This document shows positions 11,296 to 20,871 of a stretch of 64,000 nucleotides of DNA, one piece after another (the first letter of the stretch is position 1; each line of letters opens with the position of its first letter). Made by a program: the position numbers and the translations under genes. The stretch comes from Dongia deserti (GTDB lineage Bacteria > Pseudomonadota > Alphaproteobacteria > Dongiales > Dongiaceae): NCBI RefSeq assembly GCF_003574735.1, contig NZ_QORW01000011.1, forward strand, positions 1 to 64,000, given 5' to 3'. The notes below the pieces were generated by a model that was not told the origin of the DNA, did not search any database, and worked only from the letters and a program-made list of their open reading frames with translations.

Positions 11296-11375
11296 GGCGC
11301 GGGCCCGATGGTCGCGATGCCGGTCCAGTCTCCGCGATTGCAGTGTTTCAGGCAAACGAGTAATTTTCGACAAAG

Positions 11376-11392
11376 CTTCAAATTTTCTGAAG
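11376..11392. promoter_or_regulatory. Candidate LysR operator between ALDH and lysR
   Basis: CTTCA-aattttc-TGAAG is a perfect 5-bp inverted repeat with a 7-bp A/T-rich spacer, ending 8 bp before the lysR start. The site contains a T-N11-A arrangement, the general LysR-box form, and sits in the divergent promoter region of the aldehyde dehydrogenase operon. Binding would allow autoregulation and control of the operon. No experimental support is available from sequence. Confidence 0.45.
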
Positions 11393-11400
11393 TGGATCAA

Positions 11401-12309
11401 ATGATCAGGCTCGAAGCGATGCGTGTTTTCCTCGCTGTGGCTGATTGCGGCAACATCAGAGAAGCGGCGGAACGGCTGGGCCGCACGCCATCAGCCATCT
11501 CCATGACGCTGAAGCAGATCGAGGACCGGCTTGGGAGCCCTCTGTTCCAGTCCGACCGCAAGCACAGCGTGACCGAACTGGGCCGGTTCGTGCTCGACGC
11601 AGGCGCGGTGCTGTTGCGCGATTTCGACCGGACGATGGACCTGATCACGGCGTACGCGGAGAGCCGCTCCGGACGGCTTCGCCTCGCCTCGGTGCCCTCG
11701 GTAGCCGCCATGCTGCTGCCGCAAGTCCTCAAGGAATTCACAACAGCACGGCCGGGCCTCGAGATCGAACTCATCGATACCGATAGCTTCGATGTCCGCA
11801 AGCTCGTTGAGAGCGGCCAGGTCGATGTCGGCATTGCAAGCGCACCGAGAGACCAAGCCGGGCTCGACTTCGATCCGTTGTTCACCGATCCCTTCCGGCT
11901 GGTCTGCCGAGCAGCCTCGCCCCTTGCAAAGCGCAAGCGGCCCCTTTCGTGGGGCATGCTGCAAGGCTATGAAGTGATCGTGAACGAGGCGTCGCGACCG
12001 CTTCCGTCACCGGAATTTCAGGCCCTCGCCGCTCGCGGACGTTTGACCGTGCGCAACGTCACCTCGCTGCTTGCGCTGGTGCAGTCGGGGGCCGGAATCA
12101 CCTTGTTGCCGGCTTTGGCAACTGCCAACCTACCACCCTCCCTGCGCGCGGTGCCGCTGGCCGATCGCTCCGCCATGCGCACCGTCGGATGGCTGTCGCG
12201 CCAGGGTCGCATTGCCAGCCCGGTGACGACTGCCTTTCGAGCCGCATTGTCCGCTGCAACGCGACAAAGGGCTAAGGAGCTAGGGCTTGCCCTCCCGACG
12301 GTGCGCTGA
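11401..12309 (+). CDS. LysR-family transcriptional regulator
   Basis: This 302-aa regulator has an N-terminal winged helix-turn-helix: MRVFLAVADCGNIREAAERLG, then TPSAISMTLKQIEDRLG. A periplasmic-binding-like effector domain follows (about 90-295). ATG 11401 was chosen because it gives the canonical start (MIRLEAMRVF); upstream in-frame Met codons lie inside the divergent gene's 5' region. By the usual divergent arrangement it should regulate the adjacent ALDH-dipeptidase-DUF3726 operon in response to a pathway metabolite. Confidence 0.93.
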   Translation: MIRLEAMRVFLAVADCGNIREAAERLGRTPSAISMTLKQIEDRLGSPLFQSDRKHSVTELGRFVLDAGAVLLRDFDRTMDLITAYAESRSGRLRLASVPSVAAMLLPQVLKEFTTARPGLEIELIDTDSFDVRKLVESGQVDVGIASAPRDQAGLDFDPLFTDPFRLVCRAASPLAKRKRPLSWGMLQGYEVIVNEASRPLPSPEFQALAARGRLTVRNVTSLLALVQSGAGITLLPALATANLPPSLRAVPLADRSAMRTVGWLSRQGRIASPVTTAFRAALSAATRQRAKELGLALPTVR

Positions 12310-12652
12310 GCATATGTGCCGGGTCAAGTCCGCTCCTTGCTGGTTTCAGCTGATTCCAACGCAGAGAATGTATCCCAGAAGCATGAGTTGAAGATAAATA
12401 GCTGATGGCGCGCTAGTGCCATTTGCTCCGACAGGCTGCGGATGCCCCCGAGTTCATAGCCTCTACAACTCTGCTCGACTCGATTTCCGCCATGGGTCAA
12501 ACTGAGCCTATCCATCCAGTTGAAGGATGGTCGGATCTATCTCCGACAGCAGACCTCCCTATTGCCGCCACATAGTGAATTGACTCGGGGCCCCAAGCAA
12601 CTTGAACAAACGACGCCTGATTGGGCGCATGTCGCCCAATCCGACTCCGAGT
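12310..12652. other. Gap between lysR and the moc-like operon
   Basis: No protein-coding signal is recognised. The right end carries a terminator-like hairpin, listed separately. The middle holds the word GCAGACCTCC (about 12550), which also appears near 21453, in another gene-poor region, possibly from degraded repeated DNA. Confidence 0.4.
12619..12641 (-). terminator. Probable terminator of the moc-like operon
   Basis: GATTGGGCG-catgt-CGCCCAATC forms a perfect 9-bp stem with a 5-nt loop, 11 bp beyond the stop codon of the last gene of the minus-strand operon. On the minus strand it is followed by a moderately T-rich stretch (TCGTTTGTTC) and not a run of T. Position and stem strength support termination. 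Confidence 0.6.
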
Positions 12653-13753
12653 CTACTTAATCGCGGATTCCGTCAAACGGGTGACTAGACGAAGATCCTT
12701 GATCGCCGCCTCGACGGTATTTCGCACCGGCGCGCCTTCGATCACACTCTTCCAGAACCCCACGAGCTCGCGGATAAACGGCTCCTCGTAGCTTGGCCGG
12801 TAGACGGTCTCCTGCCAACACATGGCATCCGATCTGGACACGGTGAGTTTGGTCGGAAAGTGGTTGAGGTAGGGCGATGGAAAGGTCAACTCGTAGACGC
12901 AGTCGTTGAAGTAGATCGTTACACGCTCCTTATAGTCGGCGACCTTGTGCACGAACAGGTGAGTCAACTGCCAGATCGCGTCGCAGCCGGTCAGCCGCAC
13001 GCAGCCATGGCTACCGTCGCCGCCGGCGAAAAAGGCGGCACCGACCACCGCGCCTGTTTCCAGGCCCAGCGCCTCCAGAACACCGTGGACAACGTTGATG
13101 TCATGAATCATACTCGAGCAATAGGAGTTCGTGTAACCCCACATTTCGCTCGGCGTCAGCGCGCGACCGACCGCGCGCGCGACCTGCTCATCCCGCCGCC
13201 GACAGCCGTCCGCCAGGATCTCAGCCGGAATGTCGCCGGTCTTCACGAAATCGCCCTGATGTTGATTGAAGGGCCATGAATCGGGATCCTGCACTTCCAC
13301 GCTTATCATCCGCAGCTGAGATGGGTCCTTCGGCAGAAGCGACAGGAGCTTCTCGTAACTGGGATCGTAGCGCTTCATGTAGCCGACCTGGACGACCCTG
13401 CCGGCCTTGTCCCGTGCGGCGGCGATCTCCTCGGCTTGCGGCACCGAAAAGCAGAGCGGCTTCTCGCAGAAGACATGGACGCCGCGATCGAGGGCGCGGA
13501 GCGTGATCTCCGCGTGATACTGGTCGGGCGCGGCGATCAGGATGGCGTCGATCCCGGCCTCCAGAAGCTGCTCGTAACCGGCGAACGCCGTGTGGCCGCG
13601 GCTCTCCAGCTCGCGACGCATATCTGCGGAAGCATCCGCTATGCCGACGATCTCAAAGAGCCTCTCCAGCCGACGCAGGTTGGGGATATGCTCGACCTGA
13701 CCGATCAACCCGGCCCCAACCACGCCAATCCTCACTCGCTTCGCTCGGTTCAT
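12653..13753 (-). CDS. Gfo/Idh/MocA family oxidoreductase
   Basis: This 366-aa NAD(P)-dependent sugar or inositol dehydrogenase has an N-terminal Rossmann fold with VGAGLIG (about residues 11-17), an AAPDQYHAEI segment and the signature FCEKPL around residue 95. The C-terminal substrate domain contains MIHDINVVHG, where the catalytic-type Asp and His are expected. It is the last gene of an operon with a MocC-like isomerase, a sugar ABC transporter and a MocD-like desaturase, which suggests a MocA-like role on an inositol derivative. Substrate assignment is inference. Confidence 0.88.
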   Translation of the reverse strand: MNRAKRVRIGVVGAGLIGQVEHIPNLRRLERLFEIVGIADASADMRRELESRGHTAFAGYEQLLEAGIDAILIAAPDQYHAEITLRALDRGVHVFCEKPLCFSVPQAEEIAAARDKAGRVVQVGYMKRYDPSYEKLLSLLPKDPSQLRMISVEVQDPDSWPFNQHQGDFVKTGDIPAEILADGCRRRDEQVARAVGRALTPSEMWGYTNSYCSSMIHDINVVHGVLEALGLETGAVVGAAFFAGGDGSHGCVRLTGCDAIWQLTHLFVHKVADYKERVTIYFNDCVYELTFPSPYLNHFPTKLTVSRSDAMCWQETVYRPSYEEPFIRELVGFWKSVIEGAPVRNTVEAAIKDLRLVTRLTESAIK

Positions 13754-13796
13754 TCCTATGTTCCCCCTCCCGCGCCGCTACAAGTTGATCGTGTCT

Positions 13797-14594
13797 TCAG
13801 CCATGGAGTCGCTTCTGCTCGCCGAGGCGGCTGATCTCGGCTTCGAGCCGGCTGAGGTCCTCGCCGCCGGCCATGACATGCAGTACCTCATCGCGGCTGA
13901 TCTCGCTGCGCGCGTACGTCCCTCTGCTGCGGCCACGATTGAGAAGCGTGAACCTGTCGGCGACGGTGTAGGCGTGATGGATGTTGTGCGAGATGAAGAC
14001 GACACCCAGGCCCCGATTGCGCGCCTGCGCCACGTATTTCAGCACGATCGCGGCCTGGTGCACGCCGAGCGCCGACGTCGGCTCGTCCAGGATGAGCACG
14101 CGGGCGCCGAAATGAACCGCTCTTGCGATCGCTAGGCATTGCCGTTCGCCGCCGGACAAAGTGCCGACCGCTTGGCTGGGATCGCGGATGTCGATGCCGA
14201 TCTCGGCCAGTTCACGGATCACGATCGCGTCGGCATGGTCGACATCGAAGCGCGCGAACGGCCCCCAGCCGATCTTGGGCTCTCGTCCCAGGAAGAAGTT
14301 GCGGGTGACGCTGAGCAGCGGAATCATCGCCAGGTCCTGATAGACAGTGCCGATGCCGCGATCGAGCGCCTGGCGCGGTGAGCCTATCTGAACCGGCTCG
14401 CCGTCGATGAGATAGGTGCCGCGGGTCGGCGGGTGCACGCCGGCCAGGATCTTGATCAGCGTCGATTTGCCCGCTCCGTTGTCGCCCAGCAGGCAGTGTA
14501 CCTCTCCCGGGTAGACGGCGAAGCTCAGGTCCTGCAGCGCAACCACGGTGCCGAAGGACTTGTAGACGCTCTGGAGCTCGATGATCGGCGTCAT
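13797..14594 (-). CDS. Sugar-type ABC transporter ATP-binding protein
   Basis: This 265-aa single-domain ATPase has Walker [10 protein letters not shown] (about 36-44), Q-loop [11 protein letters not shown], signature LSGGERQ, Walker [13 protein letters not shown] and the switch His in VFISHN. It belongs to the carbohydrate-uptake CUT2 type but has only one ATPase domain (FrcA-like), not the fused pair of RbsA. ATG 14594 (MTPIIELQ) is preferred over an upstream frame that overlaps the permease end. The permease is 10 bp upstream and the oxidoreductase 43 bp downstream. Confidence 0.92.
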   Translation of the reverse strand: MTPIIELQSVYKSFGTVVALQDLSFAVYPGEVHCLLGDNGAGKSTLIKILAGVHPPTRGTYLIDGEPVQIGSPRQALDRGIGTVYQDLAMIPLLSVTRNFFLGREPKIGWGPFARFDVDHADAIVIRELAEIGIDIRDPSQAVGTLSGGERQCLAIARAVHFGARVLILDEPTSALGVHQAAIVLKYVAQARNRGLGVVFISHNIHHAYTVADRFTLLNRGRSRGTYARSEISRDEVLHVMAGGEDLSRLEAEISRLGEQKRLHG

Positions 14595-14604
14595 GGCGCG
14601 CCTC

Positions 14605-15738
14605 CTAGCGTTCCTGTGTGGCGCGTCGGCGCACATAGTTGTTGAACAGCACGGCGACCAGCACCATCAGGCCGAGGAAGACCTTGAACAGGTCGGAATC
14701 GATGCCGATGTAGAGAATGCCGATCTGGACGGTGCCGTAGATCAGCGCGCCGAGCATTGCCCCGATCGCCGAGCCGTAGCCCCCGGTCAGCAGCGTGCCG
14801 CCGATCACAACAGCGATGATCGCATCGAACTCCTTCTGCGTGCCGCGGAGCGTATCCGCCGAGCCGACCGCGAGGACTTGCGTCGCCGCGAACAGGACCG
14901 CCGCGACGGCCGTCAGGATGAAGAGGATGATCTTCACCCGGTGCACGGGGACACCGACATTGCGGGCTGCCGACGGATCGCCGCCGACCGCGAAGATCCA
15001 GTTTCCGAACTGCGTTCTCAGCAGCACCCATGTGGCGAGCAGCGTCAGCCCGACCCACCAGACGATGGAGACGGGAAGCCCCTCGACCACGGGCAATCCG
15101 TTGGCTCTTGCCGCGATCCATCCATGATCCGCCATCCAGGCGAAGACCGGCTGCCCGATCCGCGCACCGAATATGCTGATGACGATGCTGTCGGGATCGC
15201 TCTGCGTGATCTTGGGGATTTGCGTGTATCCGTTGACGTAGCGCGTGATGGAGATCGCGAGTCCGCGCAGGATCAGCAGGGAGGCCAGCGTCACGATGAA
15301 AGACGGCAGGCCGGTCTTCACCGTCACGAGACCGTTGAGCGCGCCGATCCCGGCACAGATCACCAGGGCGATCAGGAAGGAGACCGATAACGGCATGCCA
15401 TATACCGTGGCGGAAAGCCCGATGATGACCCCGGCGATCCCGATCATGGACCCGATCGACAGGTCGAACTCGCCCGCGATCATCAGAAGCGCCGCGGCCG
15501 CGGCCAGGATGCCTATTTCGGCCGACACCTGCAGGATGTTGATAATCCCCTCGATCGTGAACATTCCGCTGTCGCCGGCCACGGCGAAGAAGATCGCGTA
15601 GATGAGAATGACGCCGGACAGCGCGCCCAGCTCGGGCCGGCGCAACAGCCGCGCGATCGGGCTGCTGGTTCGGATTCTCGTCGTGTCGCTTCCCATGCCC
15701 TTCGGCGAGAGAGGTGCCATCTCCGTATTGCTTGCCAT
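14605..15738 (-). CDS. Sugar-type ABC transporter permease
   Basis: This is an inner-membrane permease of the RbsC/XylH (BPD_transp_2) family, 377 aa from ATG 15738, with about ten hydrophobic segments. It contains the family motifs [15 protein letters not shown] and [18 protein letters not shown]. An AGGAG lies 8 nt before ATG 15738; ATG 15762, 24 nt upstream, also has a G-rich leader and would add eight residues. It pairs with the ATPase 10 bp downstream and with the periplasmic binding protein two genes upstream. A desaturase gene lies between binding protein and permease, an unusual order for a sugar transporter. Confidence 0.92.
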   Translation of the reverse strand: MASNTEMAPLSPKGMGSDTTRIRTSSPIARLLRRPELGALSGVILIYAIFFAVAGDSGMFTIEGIINILQVSAEIGILAAAAALLMIAGEFDLSIGSMIGIAGVIIGLSATVYGMPLSVSFLIALVICAGIGALNGLVTVKTGLPSFIVTLASLLILRGLAISITRYVNGYTQIPKITQSDPDSIVISIFGARIGQPVFAWMADHGWIAARANGLPVVEGLPVSIVWWVGLTLLATWVLLRTQFGNWIFAVGGDPSAARNVGVPVHRVKIILFILTAVAAVLFAATQVLAVGSADTLRGTQKEFDAIIAVVIGGTLLTGGYGSAIGAMLGALIYGTVQIGILYIGIDSDLFKVFLGLMVLVAVLFNNYVRRRATQER

Positions 15739-15849
15739 CGGTCCGACTCCTGTCGTGTCCATCTAGCCGCCCCTTCCAGGCGCGACCGTGCGCGGCGGGT
15801 TGGGCCTGACTCGCGTAGCACAACCCGCGCTGACGGTCCGCAAGGCAGA

Positions 15850-16878
15850 TCAATGGGTCGGTAACGGGCGGCGGACATGATAGGAGGGATCGCGCCATTG
15901 ACGGTACAGGGCGGGAAGGAACTCCCGGTACGCGCTCCACATCGATGGATACGGCGGCGGACAATCGGCCCGGATGGTCTCATGCAGCAACGGCAGCGCA
16001 TGATAGGGCGTCGAGGGATACATGTGGTGTTCGACATGATAGTTCATGTTCCAGTACAGAAAGCGCGAGACGGGATTCATCAGCACGGTGCGCGAGTTGA
16101 GCCGATGATCCAGCACGTTCTCGGGCAGGCAGGCGTGCTGGACGATGCCGAAGAAGTTGTAGAGCCAGGCTCCCCCGATCGACGGGATCAGGCCGAACAG
16201 GTAGATCGGCAGCCAGGAACCGAGCCAGATCGCAGCGCCGGCGATCGCCGCAAACGCCAACACCCAGGCGCGCGCCTCGACAATGACCCGAGCGTGTTCG
16301 GCCTCCGGGACAAGAGTCTGCTCTTCAGGCGAGATGCGGCCGAAGGCGTTGCGGATGCTTGCAACGAATTCCCTGGGCGCCAGCTCGAAGCCGAAGAAGT
16401 CAAGCACCAGTCGGACCGGTCGGATCGGCAACCGGACCTGGATCTCCTGGTCCCTGCCGACGATGAGCGTGTCGGTATGATGGCGCGCGTGGCTCCATTT
16501 CCAGACGGTGGGCCGGCGCATGACCTGGAAGGACGCGATCTGATAGAGCCATGTGTTCATCCAGCCGGTCGCAAAGGGCGTGCCGTGCCCGGCTTCATGC
16601 CAACGGGAGTCGGCGGGGCCGGCGTACAGGGTCGCATAGAGGAAGAACGCCGGATACGCCCAAGCCGAGTTCCACGTGAGGACCAGCAGCCCGCCTGAAA
16701 CCGCGATCAGCCCGTACCAGATCGCGGTGTCGCGCAGAGCGGGAGCGTCCGAGCGGCGAACGATGGCCTTCTTGAGCGGTCGCGGAATGTCGCTGCGGTA
16801 CCATTCGGCCTGCACCAAGCCATTGGCCCGCGCACGCTCGCCATCGCCGCCGATCAATCGGTATCTGTCGTGGGCCAT
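15850..16878 (-). CDS. Fatty-acid-desaturase-fold oxygenase, MocD-like
   Basis: This 342-aa integral membrane di-iron protein carries all histidine clusters of the desaturase/hydroxylase fold: HEAGH (94-98), HARHH (130-134), HVEHH (281-285), plus QHACLPENVLDH around 248-258. Hydrophobic segments lie near 53-85 and 205-245. In rhizopine (3-O-methyl-scyllo-inosamine) catabolism, MocD is a protein of this type that takes part in oxidative demethylation. The placement inside an inositol/sugar ABC operon favours that role over lipid desaturation. No ferredoxin or reductase (MocE/MocF) is visible nearby, so electrons would have to come from elsewhere. Confidence 0.85.
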   Translation of the reverse strand: MAHDRYRLIGGDGERARANGLVQAEWYRSDIPRPLKKAIVRRSDAPALRDTAIWYGLIAVSGGLLVLTWNSAWAYPAFFLYATLYAGPADSRWHEAGHGTPFATGWMNTWLYQIASFQVMRRPTVWKWSHARHHTDTLIVGRDQEIQVRLPIRPVRLVLDFFGFELAPREFVASIRNAFGRISPEEQTLVPEAEHARVIVEARAWVLAFAAIAGAAIWLGSWLPIYLFGLIPSIGGAWLYNFFGIVQHACLPENVLDHRLNSRTVLMNPVSRFLYWNMNYHVEHHMYPSTPYHALPLLHETIRADCPPPYPSMWSAYREFLPALYRQWRDPSYHVRRPLPTH

Positions 16879-16901
16879 GATCGGGTCGCTCTCCCGGTCG
16901 G

Positions 16902-16947
16902 CCGGCCTGGCCTGCCGGGCACTGCGGCAAGCCTGGCTTGAGGCCGG
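16902..16947 (-). promoter_or_regulatory. Intercistronic stem-loop after the binding-protein gene
   Basis: CCGGCCT (16902-16908) pairs with AGGCCGG (16941-16947), with further GC-rich pairing inside. It lies between the binding-protein stop and the desaturase start in the operon transcript. Such hairpins often stabilise the upstream segment and raise binding-protein levels above membrane components; that function is inferred. Confidence 0.45.
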
Positions 16948-16959
16948 GAACGTGTGCGC

Positions 16960-17916
16960 CTAGCGGATGCCTTTCTTGCTGAGGACCATGATCTTCTCCA
17001 CGTCGGTGGGAGAGATGGCATTCGGCCCGGTATAGATGTTGTTGATCGGCAGCACCCCGTATTTGGCATTGAGCGTCAGCATGACGACCGGCAGGAAGCC
17101 CATCAGGTACTGCTGCGCATCGAACGAGAACAGCAGCTCCTTATCGCTCAGCGATGCCAGCGTATCGCCCGAGACGTCGAAGTTCCCGATCTTGTAGTTG
17201 GCGAGCGTTCCCTTGTCCCGGAGCGCAGCCACGACGTTGGTGGCCGAGGGCGCGCCCAGCGCCAGGATCCCGTCGATGTCCGGATGCGACGCCAGATAGG
17301 CGTTCAGCCTTGCCGCCGTCTCGGTCGGATCGAGGCTGATCTCCACGCGATCGCCTTTGCCGTTCATCGCCTCGATGAACCCGTCGCAGGCCGACTCGTT
17401 CACCAGGTTGCCGGTCTCATGGTTGGCGCATACGCCCTTCTTCACGCCGGCGTCGAGAAGCTGTTTCGCCGCTCTCTTGCCCTGCTCGAAATAGCTCGTT
17501 GTCCCGACAAAGAGCTTGAGACCCAGCTCCTCCACCTGATCCTCGCCGCTGTCAATGACGATGACGGGTATGCCGGCATCGGCGGCGGCCTTGACCGACT
17601 TGCCCAGCGCCTCGGCATCCGCGATGGAAACGACGAGGCCTTGCACCTTCTGGGTCACCGCCGCGTCGATCATGCGCGACATGACGACATAGTCGGTGGT
17701 CTGCGGCGCCTGATAGGAAACCTCCGCGCCCATCATTGCGGCGGCGTCGTCAACGCCCTTCTTGACCACACTCCAGTACGTGTCGGCCGATTGCCCGTGT
17801 GTGACCACTGCGATCTTGACCGAATCCTCGGCCATGGATTGCGGTGCCGCCAGGACGGCGACGGCCGCCATTGCAACCGCCACCGAGATTGATTTGATTG
17901 CGCGACTGCGAAGCAT
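16960..17916 (-). CDS. Periplasmic sugar-binding protein of ABC transporter (MocB-like)
   Basis: This 318-aa substrate-binding protein of the ribose/inositol type (Peripla_BP_4) has a signal peptide over about residues 1-29 (hydrophobic VAVAMAAVAVLAA, likely cleavage after SMA). The mature part starts EDSVKIAVVTHGQ and contains SRMIDAAVTQKVQGLVVS and DGILALGAPSA. ATG 17916 is chosen because a strong GGAGGA ribosome binding site sits just upstream; the upstream frame start would disrupt the signal peptide. It is the second gene of the operon. Confidence 0.93.
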   Translation of the reverse strand: MLRSRAIKSISVAVAMAAVAVLAAPQSMAEDSVKIAVVTHGQSADTYWSVVKKGVDDAAAMMGAEVSYQAPQTTDYVVMSRMIDAAVTQKVQGLVVSIADAEALGKSVKAAADAGIPVIVIDSGEDQVEELGLKLFVGTTSYFEQGKRAAKQLLDAGVKKGVCANHETGNLVNESACDGFIEAMNGKGDRVEISLDPTETAARLNAYLASHPDIDGILALGAPSATNVVAALRDKGTLANYKIGNFDVSGDTLASLSDKELLFSFDAQQYLMGFLPVVMLTLNAKYGVLPINNIYTGPNAISPTDVEKIMVLSKKGIR

Positions 17917-18041
17917 GACTTCCTCCTCCCTCTGGTTCTTTCGGGGCAATCCGGCCTCAAGCCGGTCCCACTGCTTGAATTGGTTCCTTGTCCCGCCCTC
18001 CGTTCATTACCGATCAGCGCGGGGCGCCCGTCATGGCGTGC

Positions 18042-18974
18042 TCACCGATAGGTGACATTGCGCAGCAGCTCGACCGATTTGCGCACGCCTTCCAGGGGAT
18101 CGATGAGCGAGTCCTCGTGCTCGATCGACAGGACATCGTCATATCCGGCCATGCGCAGGGCGGCGCAGAACTGGCGCCACCATGCCTCGCCATGCCCGAA
18201 GCCGAGTGTCACGTAGTTCCAGCAGCGCGCACCAACCTCGCTGGCCGGGCGGGTGTCGAGCACGCCGTCGATCGCGGCGGGAATCGGCTTCACCCGCGTA
18301 TCCTTCGCATGTACGTAATAGATCGCATCGCCCAGCGCCCGCACGGCCGCCAGCGGGTCGGCTCCCATCCACATCGGATGGCTGGGGTCATAGTTGGCAC
18401 CGACGATATCGCCGACAACGTTGCGCAGCCGCTGCAAAGTCGATGGATTGTAGACGGCCTGCGCCCCATGCAGTTCCAGGCAGATGCGCTTGATGCCGTT
18501 GTCTCGCGCGACGACCGCCAAGTTGCGCCAATAGGGAATGATCTTCTCCTGCCATTGGTACTGCAGGATCGTTCGGCACTCCGGCGGCCACTCCGTAACG
18601 ATCCAATTCGGATTGCTGTCGCCCGGACCACCCGGCAATCCAGACATCATTACGATCCGGTCGATCTCGAGAAGACGCGCGAGCTTGAGGGTCTTGACGG
18701 TCACATCGTGCTGTCGCGCGCCCTCGGTGCCCGGATAAAGCGGATTGCCCGAACAGTTGAGAGCCGAGATGGCCAGACCCCGATCGGCGACCTTCGCCTG
18801 GAACTCACGTCTCGCCACGCTGCTCTCCAGCATGCGATTGAGTTCGATGTGCGGTGCGCTCGACCAGTTGCCGCACGCGAATTCGAGACACTCGATCCCG
18901 AGTGTTGCGGCGGACTCGAGCATCGCGTCGAAGCCGAGGTGCGGCAGACTGTCGGTAAGCATTCCGATCTTCAT
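18042..18974 (-). CDS. Sugar phosphate isomerase/epimerase, MocC-like
   Basis: This 310-aa TIM-barrel protein of the xylose-isomerase-like (AP endonuclease 2) superfamily shows FACGNW near residue 33, ALNCSGNPLYPG, RICLELHGAQ, NYDPSHPMWMG, YYVHAKDT and a C-terminal SIEHED, giving the metal-binding Glu, Asp, His and Glu set. MocC in rhizopine gene clusters and IolE/IolI in inositol pathways share this fold. It is the first gene of the minus-strand operon, so the promoter lies in the AT-rich DNA just right of its start. Confidence 0.9.
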   Translation of the reverse strand: MKIGMLTDSLPHLGFDAMLESAATLGIECLEFACGNWSSAPHIELNRMLESSVARREFQAKVADRGLAISALNCSGNPLYPGTEGARQHDVTVKTLKLARLLEIDRIVMMSGLPGGPGDSNPNWIVTEWPPECRTILQYQWQEKIIPYWRNLAVVARDNGIKRICLELHGAQAVYNPSTLQRLRNVVGDIVGANYDPSHPMWMGADPLAAVRALGDAIYYVHAKDTRVKPIPAAIDGVLDTRPASEVGARCWNYVTLGFGHGEAWWRQFCAALRMAGYDDVLSIEHEDSLIDPLEGVRKSVELLRNVTYR

Positions 18975-20193
18975 GCGACGCCGATAACTCTAGTGCCTGA
19001 ATACAACAATGAAACATTATTTATATCCCAAAGTCAAATGACGGAAACTGCAAAGGAACTACTTTGTGATCAAAATAAATCTCATACGAATATTTGCGTT
19101 CGAACGAACCAGTCTGTTCGGCATCGCGACAGTGCAAAGCCGTTTGGATGTGCTTCAACATTCCTGAGTAGCGCGCCCTACCCGGGTCCAAACCGTGATG
19201 GATTCGCGCGGAACGCCTTATGGCGGTGGGGAAACGTAGGAAGCAGCGCCGAAATCGTCGGCGCAGATCGGTGCTGCCGCGGGAACGAGCGTCAAATGAA
19301 CCGTGGCGCGTCCAATCGACCCCTGGACGGGCCAATGGAAGGCGCTGGAACTGCGGATGTTTGTCAGCTTGCGAGCACGCAAGCGCACGCGACTACGCCG
19401 ACCAATCTGCGGTGAACCAGGCGGCAAAGCCCGTCTTTGCCCCGCGCTTTCACGCACGGAGGCGTCATTTTCGCCATCGGCAAGAGGCTTCGACAATCGC
19501 ACGACGTCGCCCCTCATTCCTCCCTATGAGTGATAATTATCGCTCAGGCAAGGACGCATTGAAAGGGGCATTCCTCCTCATGGATCCAGACAGCCCACGT
19601 CAATCGCATAGAGCAGATCTGCTTTGATTAAGGTCAATGCCCGCGCTCCAACTGCCCCGTTCGGCCCTTCGGAAAGATTCCCATCAATTCTTCCCTGTAG
19701 CACCGTAGCGATTCACGTCCTCAAATTTCGTGCAATAGGACCAAATGCGATGTGAGGGCGCAGCGTCGTTTGCATATCAAGTGACGTGCTCCGGGCCAAC
19801 ATGAGGCACAGCAGGCAGACCTGGATGGGTCAGGTTCACCTCTGACAGCTGAACGTCGCTTGCTGACGTCAGTTCGGCAGGTTCGCCGCAGTCCGAGTTG
19901 CCTTGGGTGTGGCGCCCCACCGGACCGCTCACAGCGACGCTCAAGCACTTGAGTGAGCGTGTAGGTCGGTAGCGGCGGGTCAATCCGGGAGGAATTGTCC
20001 TCCACACCCGCGGACGCGTCGGAAGTCTGCTCTCGAACGCTGCCGTCGTTACAGAGTTCATCCGAAACCTGCCGGCGGCTGCCAACTCGCGGCGCTACAA
20101 CCGGCGTTCTGCGGCTCGACAACTGAACTGACAGTTCGCCGACACAGCGGCTTTCGCCACTGGTAAGGGTGCCGCAAACCATGAGATGGTCGG
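18975..20193. other. 1.2-kb gene-poor region upstream of the moc-like operon
   Basis: The first 120 bp next to the isomerase start are markedly AT-rich and include AATG-aaa-CATT (about 19009-19019), a plausible promoter/operator region. Beyond that, open frames on both strands lack domain signatures, good starts or consistent codon use. No regulator gene (such as a MocR-like GntR protein) is recognisable here. Confidence 0.45.
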
Positions 20194-20865
20194 CTAGACG
20201 GGGTCGTCTGACGGTCGATGGGCGGCCCCATCCGGCCAGGCGCAGATACAGACTCGGTTGCCCGCGCGGTCAGCGAGCTTCCAGTGCGGCGGTTCATGCG
20301 ACTCTCTGACGATACGGCCGCCCGCAGCGAGCGCTGCCTCCAACCGCGCCTTGACGTGCTCGCGCGCGACCGAGACGTCGATATGCATCGCGTGGCGCAA
20401 TGGCTTGGCCTGGTCGAGCTCTTGCATCCAGACCGTCGATCCGTGTCCAAGGGGGTCGACCGCATTGTCATCGGCCATCAGGGTGTAGCCGAGGACGGCG
20501 CGCCAAAAACCGACGTCAATTTCATCGCGTTTCGCCGCAATGGCGACCTGGACCTCCTGGACGGCCCCACGATCGGCGACCGCACCGTATTCTGGCGCAA
20601 CTGCCGAAACCGCCCGCGCGAGTTGGACATGCCATGATTCGAGATTCCAGATGTCACGGCTCAGCCGGACGGTCACGCGAGTATCTGTAAGGGTTAGCAG
20701 CACCCCCGCACCCGCAATCCCAGGTGTCTTCGCAACCGCCTCAGCCAAGCGCGCCGCCTCACTCAGCGACCCGACGCGAAAGACAGCGGTCGCGCCACCG
20801 TGCAGTACGACCCAGTCATTGACACCCTCGGCGGCGAGGAAATCACGCCAACCCTGCTCGCTCAT
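20194..20865 (-). CDS. Pterin-dehydratase-like plus VOC (glyoxalase-like) fusion protein
   Basis: This protein is 223 aa from ATG 20865, chosen because GGAG lies 7 nt upstream; ATG 20871 is too close to it. Residues about 1-95 resemble a degenerate pterin-4a-carbinolamine dehydratase domain (VLLTLTDTRVTVRLSRD, LARAVSAVA). Residues about 105-220 form a glyoxalase/VOC module (FWRAVLGY, HIDVSVAREHVKARLEAALAAGG, DRAGNRVCI). This two-domain architecture is widespread in actinobacteria and alphaproteobacteria, with unknown substrate. The gene stands alone. Confidence 0.8.
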   Translation of the reverse strand: MSEQGWRDFLAAEGVNDWVVLHGGATAVFRVGSLSEAARLAEAVAKTPGIAGAGVLLTLTDTRVTVRLSRDIWNLESWHVQLARAVSAVAPEYGAVADRGAVQEVQVAIAAKRDEIDVGFWRAVLGYTLMADDNAVDPLGHGSTVWMQELDQAKPLRHAMHIDVSVAREHVKARLEAALAAGGRIVRESHEPPHWKLADRAGNRVCICAWPDGAAHRPSDDPV

Positions 20866-20871
20866 GCTCAT

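Noticed and set aside
15850-16878. Desaturase considered as an ordinary lipid desaturase
   Set aside because: Histidine boxes would allow it, but the gene lies inside a sugar/inositol transport operon, so a MocD-like role is preferred.
19220-19627. 135-codon plus-strand frame in the gap upstream of the moc-like operon
   Set aside because: Arg-rich random-looking translation; no start signal or similarity; no sign of the expected regulator.
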